From positions 2,852,001-2,916,000 of the forward strand of contig JAETXT010000008.1 in assembly GCA_019188255.1 (NCBI GenBank): a stretch of 64,000 nt of DNA. Direction: 5' to 3'. A model generated the notes under the pieces. It made no database searches, had not been told where the DNA came from, and was given only the letters and a program-made list of their open reading frames with translations. The stretch comes from Verticillium longisporum. Its lineage: Eukaryota > Ascomycota > Sordariomycetes > Glomerellales > Plectosphaerellaceae. This document shows positions 32,580-45,135 of this stretch, piece by piece (the stretch's first letter is position 1; each line of letters begins with the position of its first letter). Made by a program: the position numbers and the translations under genes.

Positions 32580-33875
32580 TCAGAGTATGTGTTTTCTAAT
32601 GGATACAGTTAGCGTTCTCAGCCCCCTCAGCCGCTGTTCCTCTGAGCTCGACAAGAATAGCGACGCCACAGGCCACGCGTGGATCCCTCCCGTCTCTTTG
32701 CGGCTGTCCACTTCGGCACCGCGGACAGCTGTCTTGATGAATTCCTGTATCTCGGGCGCAAACACCTCCTCGGACCCGTACATAACGAAGAAGCCGCAGC
32801 GCGGACTGGCATTCGCCCACAACTGACGGTCCGTACACAGGCCCGGTGATGCCGTGTGGTCTGATATGTGGTCTCGGCCGGCATACTGCATGGCGTACTC
32901 GTGCAACTGATACTTGTCGAGATAGTCACTCGTTGAGTTGTCGTGCTTGGCGGATATAAGCGTTACCCACGGTGAGATGAGGACCGCTAACCCCGGCAGG
33001 GGTGTCTCGTATGCGCTCCTCCAATACTGCTGACGCTCGCTGTTGGGCACCTCCTGCTCGGACTTCTTTTTACACGCCCTTGCGCTGCTCAACTGCCCAA
33101 GTTCCAAGAGCATCGTGAGCACGAGTGTGCCTCCCGCAGAATCTCCTCCCACTACCACCTTCGCGGGATCTCCCACTGCAGAGAAAACATGTCTGTAGCC
33201 TCTCAATGTCTCGTGCACTTGCGTGGGGTACGTTTGGTCGGGCACAAGCGAGTACTCAAGCGCAAAAATGGCCGGGTTGCGGTACCCAGCTTTGCAAAGC
33301 AGCGCATGCCACGCAAGCAGAAATTCAAGGTAGAAGTATGTCGATCCCATGGCGAAGCCGCCACCGTGCACGTAATAGAGGACCATGTCAGGCACCATGG
33401 ACGGGTCCGCGCTTATCCAGATGCCCCGAAAGCCATCCGGTCCCTGTACATTGTTAGTTGCTGATCAGTCGTCCATGGCGAATTCTCGACTCACCTCCTG
33501 CTTGTACTCTTTCCACGTGACGGGCGACCTCACAAATCCATGCCGCGCCATCCTCCACCGTAGAAACGGCAGCGCCACAGCCTTGGAGAAGAAGACGCGC
33601 CCAACATTGGCCGGGATCTCCGCAAAGGCATACCGCACACACCGCACGACGAGATCCTCAAACAATGTCGCCCGCGCCACGAATGGCGACCGCTGGTCGC
33701 GTCGTAGGATGAACCTCTCCTTCACAAGCGATGCCGGCATGCGCAACACCAGAAAGGGCAGAGCGCGTAGCGCGAAGTAGGTTGTGCGGAAGAGGCCAAC
33801 GTGGAGGATGAGCTGAGGAGCAAGAAAGACGCAGAAGACGGCGCAGTCAATGAGGGATACGGGGCCGAGAATCAT
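32580..33875 (-). CDS. Membrane-anchored alpha/beta-hydrolase (HSL-type esterase/lipase)
   Basis: Two exons on the minus strand (33495-33875, 32580-33443) encode 414 residues; the 51-bp intron begins GTGAGT and ends TACAG. The N-terminal 45 residues are hydrophobic (LIDCAVFCVFLAPQLIL), a likely membrane anchor. The hydrolase_3 fold then shows the oxyanion motif HGGG (153-156), the nucleophile elbow GDSAGG with Ser229, and a C-terminal GIHAWP with His382; an acidic residue in MYGSEEVFAPE probably completes the triad. Such proteins cleave carboxylic esters, including steryl or acyl esters and toxin precursors; the substrate cannot be told. It lies next to an O-acetyltransferase gene on the same strand, which is suggestive but not evidence of a shared pathway. 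Confidence 0.85.
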
Positions 33876-34553
33876 GTTTGCGACGTGTGAAATATCATAC
33901 GGTTCGCCGAAAGAGAAGGTGAAGAAAAAGAAAATGTGTGTAGAAATAGGAATTCCAATATATTGAACGCATTCGTATTGCGAGAGGCTCTAGGTGGCTA
34001 GGTGATGTTTGAAGATTGTGCAGATCCCGGAGCGTGCATTGGGAACAGTGTCAACTGGCTTTATGCGTTGGGTACCTTTGTCGTCTCTCAGGGTGCATTC
34101 GCCATCCCGGCGGCTGAATGACAGGCTATCACACGGCACGCTCGCACGAAGCAGTCGCATTGAACATGTGAAACCGCGCAGGAAGAGGTCCTGGACGAGA
34201 TGGATGATGGTGAGATGAAGTCGCGACTGGCGCAGGGTGGTGACGTAAGGCACTTCGTCGCCCATGGCCTGGCGTGTCTCGGTACCTACCTTGGTCAGGG
34301 AGGCGGTTTGGTGTACCGAGCACGACTCGAGCATCTTCTAACCTCAACAGGATGCCAAGGGGGGGCCATCTACCGCCTCGTGAGTTTGGTAAGGTCGGCA
34401 GAGGCCTATTGTTTTCACCAATTGCATCGTAGCCTTGGGAGTTCGAGTTACCTCTGGGCACAGATTAATGATGCTGATGTACATATTCTTCGATGCATGT
34501 ATGCTAGGTGTCGTGTCGTCACTTTCCTCGCTCTAGACGCCACGAACAGCCAT
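33876..34553. other. Upstream region of esterase and 3' flank of Cas1p-like gene
   Basis: Nothing recognised apart from GGTACCTACCTTGG at 34281-34294, part of the recurring ACCT family. Confidence 0.5.
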
Positions 34554-37323
34554 CTAGTGATCTCCGTACGCCATGTTACCAAGCCAGAGAACTCCCATGA
34601 TCCCCGCGACCTTCCACTTGGGATCGCTTCCCGGAATGGCTGTGTCTTCACTTCGAACTCCTGCTTCCTCATCATCGACATCCTGCCATGATTGGCCCGC
34701 AGCTGCCTGTTTGAGCCTGCCGCCCGTGTCCTCCGACGCTCGCCGAACTGTGATCCATGGCCCTTGATCGCCCGCCTTTGGCCCAAGCCATTGTGCGATC
34801 TTTTGCGTAGAGTCCCTGCATTTGATAGCCGCCCATAGGAACACAATAGTTAGGACTGTCAGCTCTGCCGGTCTGGCGAGCGAACTGGCCATGGTTCCGT
34901 GCCGGCCTCCTGAGCCGATCCGGAGGATGCTCGTCCCGTCGCCGGCCAGCCAGATGTGAGTCTTCAGGATAGATGTCTCCAAGGAGATGCGACCAAGCGC
35001 TATAGCTCCAGCCATATGACGCTGCCTCAGCCCACGATGACAATTTCGGACAGCCAATATGGCCAGGACCGCCCATGGGCTTGCGTAGGGATGGTAGGCA
35101 TCGTAGGCACGGTTGTCGCTGTCTGAATTTGCTGCAAACCCCAATACCCCGAGTGCGACGAGGTATAGACCGGAAAACCCAATCCAGATTGATTTGACGG
35201 AAATCGCATCTTTGCCTGGATAGATCATGCCAACGAGTTCCCGGTCCAGAGCATAGTTGAGCCTGTCGAGCGGAGAGCCAGTGTTGACTAGTATGCTCTT
35301 TCCTCCATCATCCTGCTGCTGCTGTAGAACCGTGAAACGATGGACCACCGCTGCGAACAGTACGCCAAACATGGGGATGAACCTGTCAAGTGAGACGTAG
35401 AGATGCACTTTCTGAACGTCCCAAACAACACCAAAACACTTGTTCAGGGCCAGAAGAATGCCACCGACGACCCCTGGGGTTTCGATGATAACAGACGTCA
35501 TGACACCGGCTGTCAGCACCTTCACCACGAGCAGAGCCAGGTTGTTGTTCAAGTGTCTGAAGCTTGCCAATGTTGCATAGGTGACAAGGAACCAGAAGCT
35601 GGCCAATGCAGAGAAGTACTGCGTAGCCCATTGGGCATCCAACATGAACGACAAAAGACAGCTAAGAACATTGAGTCGGCATAGAATATGGGCTGCTCGT
35701 GTGAAGGAGAAGTCCTCGGTTCTCAGAAAGTATCGTGCGTGGCCATAACATAAGAAAAAAATGTAGGCAGACACAGATAATCGGAACGGTAGGTGCATGG
35801 CCGGTATCTCCGAAGCACCGTGAAAGTCGTATAGTAGAAGAAATCCTTGCATCAGGCCTTTCAACTCTTCCGTCTGGACGCGGCCTAGGAACGACACGGG
35901 CTTGCGATGTACTGGCGTCAGAAAACCCGCTCGACTGGATCGGACAGAAGCCGTTGCTAGAACGGCCAACAAAAGGGAGGACCATGCGACTGATGAAGCG
36001 TCAAATTGCTTTGCGTTCTTGTCGAACAGATGCGTTCTATCAGCGAGATAGCAATAACTGGCGATGGCGAGCATGGAAGCCACTGCGATCAGCGCTGTGA
36101 TGGAACGTCGAGCTCCAGAGGCCTCGAAAGCCTTTTGGTCACTGTCCAACACCAACCAAGGGAGACCAAGAAACGCCAACACTAGGAGTAAAGTCTGGAC
36201 TCTGGCCGGAACCGAGTAAGGAACACAACATGTGATCTTGTTCCTCGATGGGCTGCTCCTAGCCAGACCAGTATTGCAGCGAGCGTTAAGCATGATGTTC
36301 AGACGCCAGTCCGCTACCCTGTCCAGCACATGAAACCCGTCTTCGTCGTATGCGTCGTTGGGTCCCTCAGTCATAAGGTTGTAGCTCCACATGATATGCG
36401 ATTGATCCAGGGAGGCAGAGTTCTCGAGATTCCAATTCATTGCTCTGATCTTTCCAGGCGTGATCTGCTCGGCTCTGCTAAAGGAGAGCCTGTCGTATGC
36501 GGGAAACTGCACTGGCGCAAGCACAACAAGATTGGACAGCTCGTCGTATGCCGCCTGCGCTTTAGATCTAGGGATACGGATACTGTCATCGATGTTGCCA
36601 TGAAGATAGTGTATCACGGTATTGATGCCTTCGCTAAAGGTCCCAAGATATTTTGTGCCGGCATTGCGTGCAGCTGAAAGGCCCGGCGTGCCCAAGACAA
36701 TGACGCTGGGAGAGTCTCGGCCCTCTTCCTTAGCTATCTTGTCGTAATCGGCTGTTCCAGGGTGCAATCTGAACTGCGATAACTGGCCAAAAAGGGCTGT
36801 GGAATTAAGCCACGGATCCCAGACGAAGTCGAGTTGTACATGGTGGACCAGAAAAGAAAGATCCACGGCCCTGTCCTGGACCAGGGCAAAACTGCGAGCT
36901 TCTCGCTCGTACATTTCTTGATCGAGACGTCTGAGGGCTGCCCAGAATAGCTGACGGATGGTCGAGTCGCCAGCAAAGACGAGGCGACGCCCGCCGAGGC
37001 AGGCCTTGACATCATCCGTGTGATATGTGTGAGCGGTGCAGCTGCTGGGGTGCCAGGCCTTGAAAGCATCCTCAGGATGATCAGAGTGCCCTTGGGGCTG
37101 CCAACTGCCTTCTGCAAGGAGACTTCTACACTTGAGGGGGTCATGTCGTCCTATGCGTGTTAATCTCAGTCGGTAGTGCCAGCACAGAGGTTGATGAATT
37201 ACCATGGTAAAAATACTTAGAAGCTGCTGACACCAACAAGATGAGGATGGCGACGTGGGGCGCGTGTCGGACACAGCCCTGCAAGAACTTGGCCAGCGGC
37301 GCCAGTCTTTGATGGTGGCGCAT
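34554..37323 (-). CDS. Cas1p/CASD1-type polysaccharide O-acetyltransferase
   Basis: Two exons on the minus strand (37203-37323, 34554-37150) encode 905 residues. Exon 1 supplies an N-terminal signal anchor (HVAILILLVSAASKYFYHG); the 52-bp intron begins GTAATT. Residues about 45-330 form a luminal SGNH/PC-esterase-like domain: RRLVFAGDSTIRQLFWAAL with nucleophile Ser103, and DGFHV giving the DxxH pair Asp311/His314. From about residue 370 to 860 there are ten or more hydrophobic spans, with GFLLLYDFHGA and YFLRTEDFSFTR matching the Cas1p 10-TM acyltransferase domain (PF07779). This is the full architecture of Cryptococcus Cas1 (capsule O-acetylation) and human CASD1 (sialic-acid O-acetylation). 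The product likely O-acetylates a Golgi glycan. It is intact; the acceptor is unknown. Confidence 0.88.
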
Positions 37324-40090
37324 TGGATTTCTGTGTATGCGATACCAGGATACAAGGGGAAGGCTGGTGTTTACACGCGTTGAATGGGTGGTGGCATCGC
37401 CACAGGCAGAAGATGAAGAATTGGGACGGAAAGTCTGGTAATTCGATGCTCTCGCTGCGCAATAATTTTTGACAAGTCAGACGTCCATCCTCAGCGTCCC
37501 TTGACCAGGTCGTTCGTTGAGCATCAGGCAGGCACGCCCGGTGAACGTGTTACGTGGAAGGGATACATGATCGGCAGCAGTCAGGCAGACACATTCCAAA
37601 ACATGGAAAGCTTGTTCGTTGCGCAAGTTCCATCAGCACGCTCTGCATTCCCAGCTATGAAGCAGCATGCTTCTCATTCTCTCTCTTTCCTCCAAGGGTA
37701 TTCAGTGAGGCATTGAAGTGTGGTTCAATGGGAAACAACGCCGCCAACTGGGGAGTCGATGCTTGACAACCGAGCGACTGACTGTGGGCTCCAGTCCGCT
37801 GTTGCTGTCTTTCCACTGTTCCAGGTTCTAGGCGGATATAGTGGGGCTATATCCCAATCACGTATGAGCCGAATTTCTGCCGATGTCGACCTTAATTTTT
37901 CGTGCCACACAACTTCAACCCATTTGACGTCCACCATTCACCACCACCCGACGAACGCCAGGTCTAGCACGAGACGCCGTCACAATGCACGGCCTCCTGA
38001 CAGCCATGGACAAGCAGTTGAGACATCTCAATGCAGCTTCAATCAAGCCGTTGAGTTTCCTACGTCTGAGCAAGCGCTCAGTTGGATCATTCCAGCCCAC
38101 CATACCCTATCGTCCCTACCTACCTTGTCTTTTCCCTTGTCCGCTGCGGCCTTAAGCCGTCTCTTGCCATGCTCGGTCAGTTTAGCCCCCAGCTTCTGAT
38201 CTTGAGCCGGATACACCCTGTCAACCTCCCTAGGGAGATTGATGGGGTTGTACGAGACGAGAATATCTTCAGGCAACTATCTTTGAGTGCGGAACCTTTC
38301 TCTTCCAACATGGAGGATTTCGCAATTAATCAGTTGGCACATCCCATCACATCGCGTGATCTTGAACCTGACAACGCAACATGCTCATTGATTGCCCAAA
38401 TTCTCCTTAGTCCGCCCGTGTGATGCCCCTATTGTCGTGCGCCGCTATCCCACTCCTTGATACGTGCTCGCGCAGCCAAGACACGCAGGTAGACAAAGTC
38501 CGTCGTCTTGGCCGGCCTCCAAACGAAGGCTTCAATCTCGTTGCAGCCCAACACAAGACTTCAATTGACCGAACGAATGAATCATCCATCCCACGCTGCC
38601 CAGCTTCTCGCCCAGGACGCCCTCAAAAGGCTTGTCCGTGGAGACTTGGGAGCTCTCGAAAATTGACTCCAATAACAAACCCCCCCCCCTCTTCCTCAAT
38701 CTTACCCAGAGCCAGAAAGCCAAGCTGCGCGCTCTTTCTCCCCCACCAATCGATGACGAGGTCCTCCGCCGAGACAAATGTCGCCATTCGTGTCAAGGTG
38801 TCTATGGCCTTGGCTTCAGGCTCGGCGACGCTCAGTCAGTCGAATCGACGAGTGCCATGTCCCTGGGGGGGCAGTTTTGGACCAGCGCGGGCAGCAACCT
38901 TGACGTCCACACAAGATTTTGACGCCGTCCGGCGCTTGGCGTGTCAAGCTAAGGCCAATTTCACCCGTAGTGCAGGCCAGCCCCAGAAGGTGATCGCCAG
39001 CCACGATGCCACGGTAGGAGGGGGGGGGGAAGGCGTCTGCTGTGCCTCGCCTTCACACACTGTCCTCGGGCCAAAGGAGTGTGGGGAGCCGACGATGGCC
39101 TGATCGGGGAGGAGAGTGCACATTGGCGTGGTCTGCACTCCGCAAAAACTAGGAGAGGGATGGACATGACGTAAGAAAAAAAAGGACAGCGAGCGCAGTA
39201 GATCCCGGGGGGAGGGAGACGGTAGTGGAAGGAAGGATGGAGGGTAGACCACAACGGGAACCACTGCAGGACGGGGCTACGATGCGAGATGAATCATTGA
39301 CTTCAACGTCCCCTGGCTAGGTAGAAAAGCAGGGGGATCACGATCAAGGATGATACCGTGTTGGAAGGTTTTCCGTCTTCTTCCTTTTTAGTTTTTTACT
39401 GTTTTGATTGATTGTCTCCAACTTGAGGTAATTAGATGTCCCGTTCGGCCATTAAGCCCTGAACTTCGCGAGGCTGCGTGTTGCCCGACCCATGCAGTCG
39501 AGACGCTGCCTTTCGCGCAGCCCATTTCCCCCAATGTACCGGTGCCATAGCGGGCTTTCTCACCCTTGGGGGTTCAGCCATTCGCTTCCGAAGCAGGAAT
39601 GAAAAGGATAAACACTTTCGTCTGACGTGTGCTTTTTCACCTCCGCTTTCCTGTCTAACAAAACAATTGCCCTCGGTCTAAAGCTTTTGGGGGGGTGGTT
39701 TTGCTGCTGTTCCCTGATTCGCTCCTCGATGATACGAGGTAAGGATGATGGGTAGCAAGCAGATGAAAAATACATGTCCGGATCCTGAACGCCTCGCCTG
39801 TCCAATGCTGTGAAACACTAAAAGAGGAAACAATGAAAGGAAGTGAGAGATGGAGTAGTAGTGTGAGAGATCGGCTTTATGGGGTGTGATTTCTAGTCGT
39901 CATATGCAGTGGACGATCATCGGGTGTGATTGGCCCGTTGGAAGTCATTCCGCTGCATTGCGTCGCAGTGCTGTCTGACAGCTTGCCGTCGGATATTTAG
40001 TTTCTTTTCGCATCCTTGCCGAATCGTCGCAGGATGGTCTCGTGACTCGTTATGCTCAATGTGGAAGGCGAGGGCCTTACAGCCGCCTTT
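37324..40090. other. 2.8 kb intergenic region, no gene seen
   Basis: Promoter of the Cas1p-like gene and downstream flank of the serine-rich orphan. C runs near 38681-38689 and G runs near 39019-39027 interrupt it. Several frames of 60-230 codons are open but show no motif, no good start context and no splice logic. Confidence 0.5.
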
Positions 40091-40711
40091 TTAGGCGAAG
40101 AGGGCAGGTCGCCGTTGAGCAGCAGCGGGGGAGAGGAAGTGCTCGTCAAAGTTGTCAAAGGGGTCCCTCTCGTCGTCATCGGCGGCGGAGGGCATGGGCC
40201 GGCTGCCGCCGTCGAAGGAGGGCATGCGCGAGGTGCCGGGGCTGATGCCGCCGTGGATGCTCGACCGGCGGCTGTCGCAGCGGTTGCCAAAGGTAAAGGT
40301 GAAGCCGGAGAGCATCTCCTGGTGGCGGAGGTTGATCTCGGTAAAGGGCTTCTCGCGGGGGTCGACGGCCGACTTGCTGGCCTTGGCGCCGCCTCCGTAG
40401 AGAGTGGGTAGGCTGAGGCCGGCGAAGAGGGGCTTCTTGGCGGGCTTGTTCTTCTTCTTGAGCCACGAGGGCACGCCCTTTTCGGGCCTGTCGTCGGTCA
40501 TGCAGGGTGCCGGCGTGTCGTCATCGGAAGACGAGCTCGTGTTGCTGCTGGCGTTGCTGGACGAGTCGGAACGGGGCTTCCAGGAGAAGGTCTTGGCCAG
40601 GCGCTGGAAGGACGTGGTGGATGAGTTGGAGTGGTGGCCCGAGGCGGCGGAGGCGACATCTGATGCGTCGGACTTGCGGACGCTGCGGCGGAAGTGGTCA
40701 CGGATAGCCAT
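40091..40711 (-). CDS. Hypothetical serine-rich basic protein
   Basis: A single-exon 206-residue protein that I cannot name. It begins MAIRDHFRRSVRKSDASDV and has a Ser/Asn/Asp-rich stretch (residues about 48-70), a basic patch WLKKKNKPAKKP, and a C-terminal region with FTEINLRHQEMLSGFTFTFG and SRRSSIHGGISPGTSR, which looks like a conserved short motif followed by phosphorylatable Ser/Arg repeats. No membrane span or catalytic motif is present. Good codon periodicity and a sound start support it as a gene. A 4.4 kb region lacking genes lies upstream. Confidence 0.6.
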   Translation of the reverse strand: MAIRDHFRRSVRKSDASDVASAASGHHSNSSTTSFQRLAKTFSWKPRSDSSSNASSNTSSSSDDDTPAPCMTDDRPEKGVPSWLKKKNKPAKKPLFAGLSLPTLYGGGAKASKSAVDPREKPFTEINLRHQEMLSGFTFTFGNRCDSRRSSIHGGISPGTSRMPSFDGGSRPMPSAADDDERDPFDNFDEHFLSPAAAQRRPALFA

Positions 40712-43700
40712 TGTGGTGGTGGCTTTGTCGTGTCGATGGGTAGATGGATGTCGAGGAAGCTACGGCCACTTATGGTGCACGGTGCTGCGTTCGTGATGTG
40801 CAGGCAGGCAGACTGGAGTGCGGCGTGTTGAGGGGAGTGATCAACAGGGGAGCTCGAGTCATCGGCGAGTAAGCAATGTGAGTGAATGCTTGAATAGGAA
40901 GACGGAGAGGCAATCGGTAGCGTCGAGGGGCAGGGCGGGATGGTTTAATAATAACACAAGGCTCCGGCAGAACGGACAGGCCGGGGGGACGGCAGCCTTA
41001 AGACGACCATCACGCAATGGACGTTGTTGGGCGTTTCCGTAGGGGTGGCAAGGTTGAAACCGGCACAGCCGTTCGCTCTTGCTGGAGTACAGTACCTACC
41101 TACAGTGCAGTAGATGGGGGGCAGTTGGGGGAGGGAGGGAGCGGCCTGGGGAGACAAGGGGGAGGGGTGGGATGCTTGGAAGCTGGAGTGTGGTACCATG
41201 TAAGCGGAGAATGGAGTCGGCTCTGCCCCAGACCCACATTCCCTCGACAAGTGATGCAAGTCTAGTGTTCCAACCACGTCTTGGAAGCGTGGAAAGCAGC
41301 AACCGTATTGGCGGAACGGTGGGCAAGCGTCTCAACCGGCCACCCCGGTCAACCCCGTCGATTCGCTTTTGGCTTCCTGCTGGCGTCGCTCTTTTTCTCC
41401 AGTTCCAACATCTGCTGGATCGCGGCGGGATGCTTCGGCAAGCTCACGCACCCCGGACGAGCACGCCGACGGCAGCCGATGGATGCGGAAGGCCGGTTGA
41501 GTGGTTGCGTTGCGTGACTGTGCGCGCCTGCCTACGCGATAGTGCTTTCCTGCGCAGATGCATCATCACGCCGGCCTGTAGTTGTGGGAGCGAGCTGGCT
41601 GGCTGGTTCTTGCAGTCCGCTGTGCTGGAGAAACACCAAGACTGCCCGCTGCAGCGCGCATGAAGCCCGCCGGGCGTGAGTGGACCCCCGCCCGCGGGCA
41701 CCCAAGACACAGTGCCTGTGAACAGCCACTGCAGACTGGGCAAGGCAGCATTGCGCGGCGGGGTGCGCCCAGTGCGACACGGCGCTACGTCATGCTAGCC
41801 CGCGCCCCTCTCCGCCAAGATCCCGCCAAGAGCCGCCCTCGGTCTCCTGAGCGGGCAGCTCAGCGCTCCTTCAAGGCACTGAAAAGACCTCGAGAGCCTG
41901 AAGGAGGTGGCCCCCGGGGGTCTGGGCCCCCTCACTGACGCTGGTTGCGGGTTCTAGAAAGCGCTAGCGTCCTGCCCGAATCTCACTGGCGGGCCAATGA
42001 GCGCCCTGATGCAATAGACGTGCTGGTGGGGTGCGTGGGGCCCGATGGGTCTTGGCGATAACTGTCGCTGTCGCAAAGAGGAAGGACCGAATCCCTCTCT
42101 CGGGATAGCGAGGAAAAGAGCGCAGATGCAGACGATTGCTTGGTGTTTCCCTAAGGTATTTGCCTATCAACCCCAGTATTGTCCCAGAATGGCACGACTG
42201 CGGGACGCCCGTCTTTTCTTTCACGGCAAGCCAGACAGGTCTGGTCGGGGAGGTGGGCATCATGATGATGCAGCAGCCAGCCATGGACGTCCGTGGAGGA
42301 TTTGTCCATGGAGTCATACGTTGCTGCATATCCATGATGCATCTCGCAACACCTTTCCCAGTCGTGCGCGCGGGCCATTCGGCAGAACAGCCGTCGATAT
42401 TTTCCCTCGCGGAGGCATTATCGGATGCTTTCTTCCAAGCTACAGTCCCCGACTGGGCTGTCTCATCACACCTACGAGCTAGGCTGCACTGACGGTAAAC
42501 GGCAGTGCGCTGACGACGAGGCAGAAGGCTCTTTGCCCACTTCTGTCCATCTGTTCCAGCGTCACTGGCCACTTGACAGCACGTTTCCCCGCCGCCACTA
42601 TCTATCTCTGCCTCAACACCCTCCACGCCGTCTGTCGCGTTATCTAGGCAGCCCACCACGCCATCGCAGCGCGACGTAGTGTCGGGTTGTTCGAGGAACC
42701 GGCGCCCCCGCGACGGCACCAGAGTAACGTCGTCTCGGGTGTCGCTTGTACATAATAGACCCGTCTAGTCCATTCAACGGTGGCGGCTGTCTGCTAGGCT
42801 GGGGGTGGTGGTGGGTGGGTGTGCAGCCTCAACAATCCGGGCACCACTGAGAGAGCCTGATGTGGAAGCACACACCCTTTCCGCCGCCGCCGCCGCCGGG
42901 CTCACAGCACTGGGTGTGTGGCGCCCGTGCTCTGTCGTCGTAGCGCGCCGGGCTGCCGGATGGCGAGCTGACGAGCGAGCAGGTACCTGCCTCCCTACCT
43001 GTGCCGCCCCCCTGTCCCCTCTGACTTTTTCCGTGCCTCTTGTCGCAGAGAGATCGTCATATTCTGCACCAGTTGTCTTTCAATACGATACGCGAAGGGT
43101 TCCAGGTTCTCGCATCGGAGAGCATCGAACTATTTTCTGCCCACTGATCATGTTCCAGACCTTCAGTTCAGACACCTTCTACCTCTGGTGTCGAGCAATT
43201 GGCGCCGGGCAACACGACCCTCTCTGTCGGCGCCATAATCTCCCGTATCTTTGCCATCTCGCACCATCTTCGATGCACCCCACCAGATGCCATATCAAAC
43301 TCCACTTTTGACGATTGCCATCCAAGTCATTCGTTCTTTCTGCACGGAGCGGAAAAGCAGGACCCTGTGAATCACTTCTTGCCCCATCGACAAGCCCCCT
43401 CCTACATGTGCCTTTGTCTTCGATGCCCAAGTTGCCAAGCTTCCATCATCGCTCGTCTGCAATTTAGCCGGTCATCGGACAGACCAACCGATGTGACGAC
43501 GATGTCCCAAATCCTACAGAGCCTCCTCACCCGACGTCACTGGACCCAAGGTGCCACAACCCTCTGCGTTCTCTCGACCGTTACGTCCGTCATGCACCGC
43601 CGTCGTAGCGTGCCACGACCAATACCGCCCTGCCCTTCACACCCGTCAGATCCGAAGCGACAGGCATCCGCTGAATCCGTGCATTCTCTCGAGATGCTCA

Positions 43701-45135
43701 CCGCAAATACACACACCCCTTTCGGATTCGTGATGAACTGGCATTTTGCTCCACCTCTATTCCCGGCAACGGCGGATGAGGCTTGTCCGCCAGCGTGTTT
43801 GTGTGTGAGAGTGTGAGAGTGAGCGCAGTGGCTCAGCCCAGGTCTCACAAGTACGCCAACCCCGTCCGTACCGTCCCTGTGGCCTGCAGGCGAAGGCATT
43901 TCATTCCTTCCTGCCCCGTCCAGCGCCTCAAGCGGATCTGCCTCGTGTCAGATACCGATTCTCTCGTGCTCGCGCATTCCGATCCCCGCCTCTTTCTCTC
44001 CGAGGACACGTTCTGGCTCTGCAAACCCCTGGAGTGCGCAGTGCTCAGAATCTGTTCACCTGGTTCGCGGCCCCCCCGAGCTGAGAAGCCCTCGTGACTC
44101 TGGACACGGGGTCCTCCATTCCTCGCCCCCCCCCTTCAAGTGATCCTGGTCGCTGGATGGGGCGGGGGGCGGAGGGCTGAGGGCGTCAGAGACAATAGAG
44201 AGAGCAGATAAACATGCATAGCGAGGGAGAAACATCGCGGCAGAGGTGGCTACTTGCTTTGATGATTGAGGCTCTGTTAAGCGAACAGCCCATTTGCTGC
44301 GCTGCGCCGTGCATGTATCTGTCTATAGTTCTTGCCGTTTTCCATTCCATCGTAACGGGCCATGATAAGATCCGTATCTGGCACATTTTCCCCTCGCAGC
44401 GACTTTGCCACGCCGCGCGCCCTGCCTCAAGCTGCCTCAAGGGGTGCCGCATGCGGCGAGCCAGACGGACTCATCAGCTCCCCTGCCGGGGACGGGGTCG
44501 GCGGCTTTAGTCCTCGGAGTCCGCCCCCGGTTCCTCGTTAGCCTTGGGGGGAATAGAGAGAGGCTGGCAAAGGCAAAAAGTCGGATGAAGAGAGGACGAA
44601 AGGCCCGGAGAGCTGTCCGCGAATGAGCGCATGCCTCCCCGCGCATCTCTCTCCTCTAATGGCGCCGGCGGGGAAAGGGCCGTGGCCAAGCAGAACAGGG
44701 ACCATGAATCGCGGCACTCTCTTGAAGAAAAAGCCAAGTCCGAATTGACTTTTTTTTTCCCTTCCCACTCGGGAGATGCGTGTGGGGTGCGTACGCACTC
44801 AAACGCACCACGGCGTTTGTGCGAGCTCTGAAATGGAGGCAAGCGGAAGATCGCGAGATTACGTGCGCGACTTGACAGAGTTGGCGAGGCGTGGCGAACG
44901 AGTCGACATTTCACCAACGTAATTATTACCTTGCTAATTGCTTCCCCAGACAGCCACTGTCGAATCGTAATCTGGGGTATCGTGTCTTGTGTTCTCCTAT
45001 CTACCCCTCAATTACCCCGTAGTAGGAAGGGGGTTGGACCAGAAAAAGGCCACGTCTGGACTCTGTGTCAAGCCCATCCCGCTCGCACGTTCCTCCTATC
45101 GTAAGTTCTCGGAGCAGCAGCTTCTCATCTCGTAA
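40712..45135. other. 4.4 kb stretch without a convincing gene
   Basis: The longest open frame (41964-42719, minus, 251 codons) is rich in Cys, Arg and Trp and shows no family, no start context and no neighbouring splice sites. Shorter frames at 41079-41663, 42805-43311 and 43199-43816 (plus) are similar. GTACCTACCTACAG at 41092-41105 and TACCTGCCTCCCTACCTG at 42983-43000 belong to the ACCT motif family. A run of nine T is at 44751-44759. It could be a long promoter, a noncoding transcript, or hold a diverged gene. Confidence 0.45.

Noticed and set aside
32580..37323. Esterase plus O-acetyltransferase as a functional acetylation/deacetylation cluster
   Set aside because: Adjacency and same strand alone are weak evidence in fungi. 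No further glycan genes lie around them, so this is kept only as a co-expression question.
38420..39103. 227-codon plus-strand frame
   Set aside because: No recognisable domain; composition matches neighbouring noncoding sequence; crosses C and G runs.
41964..42719. 251-codon minus-strand open frame
   Set aside because: Cys/Arg/Trp-rich composition, no motif, no start context, no adjoining exon. It looks like chance in GC-rich DNA.
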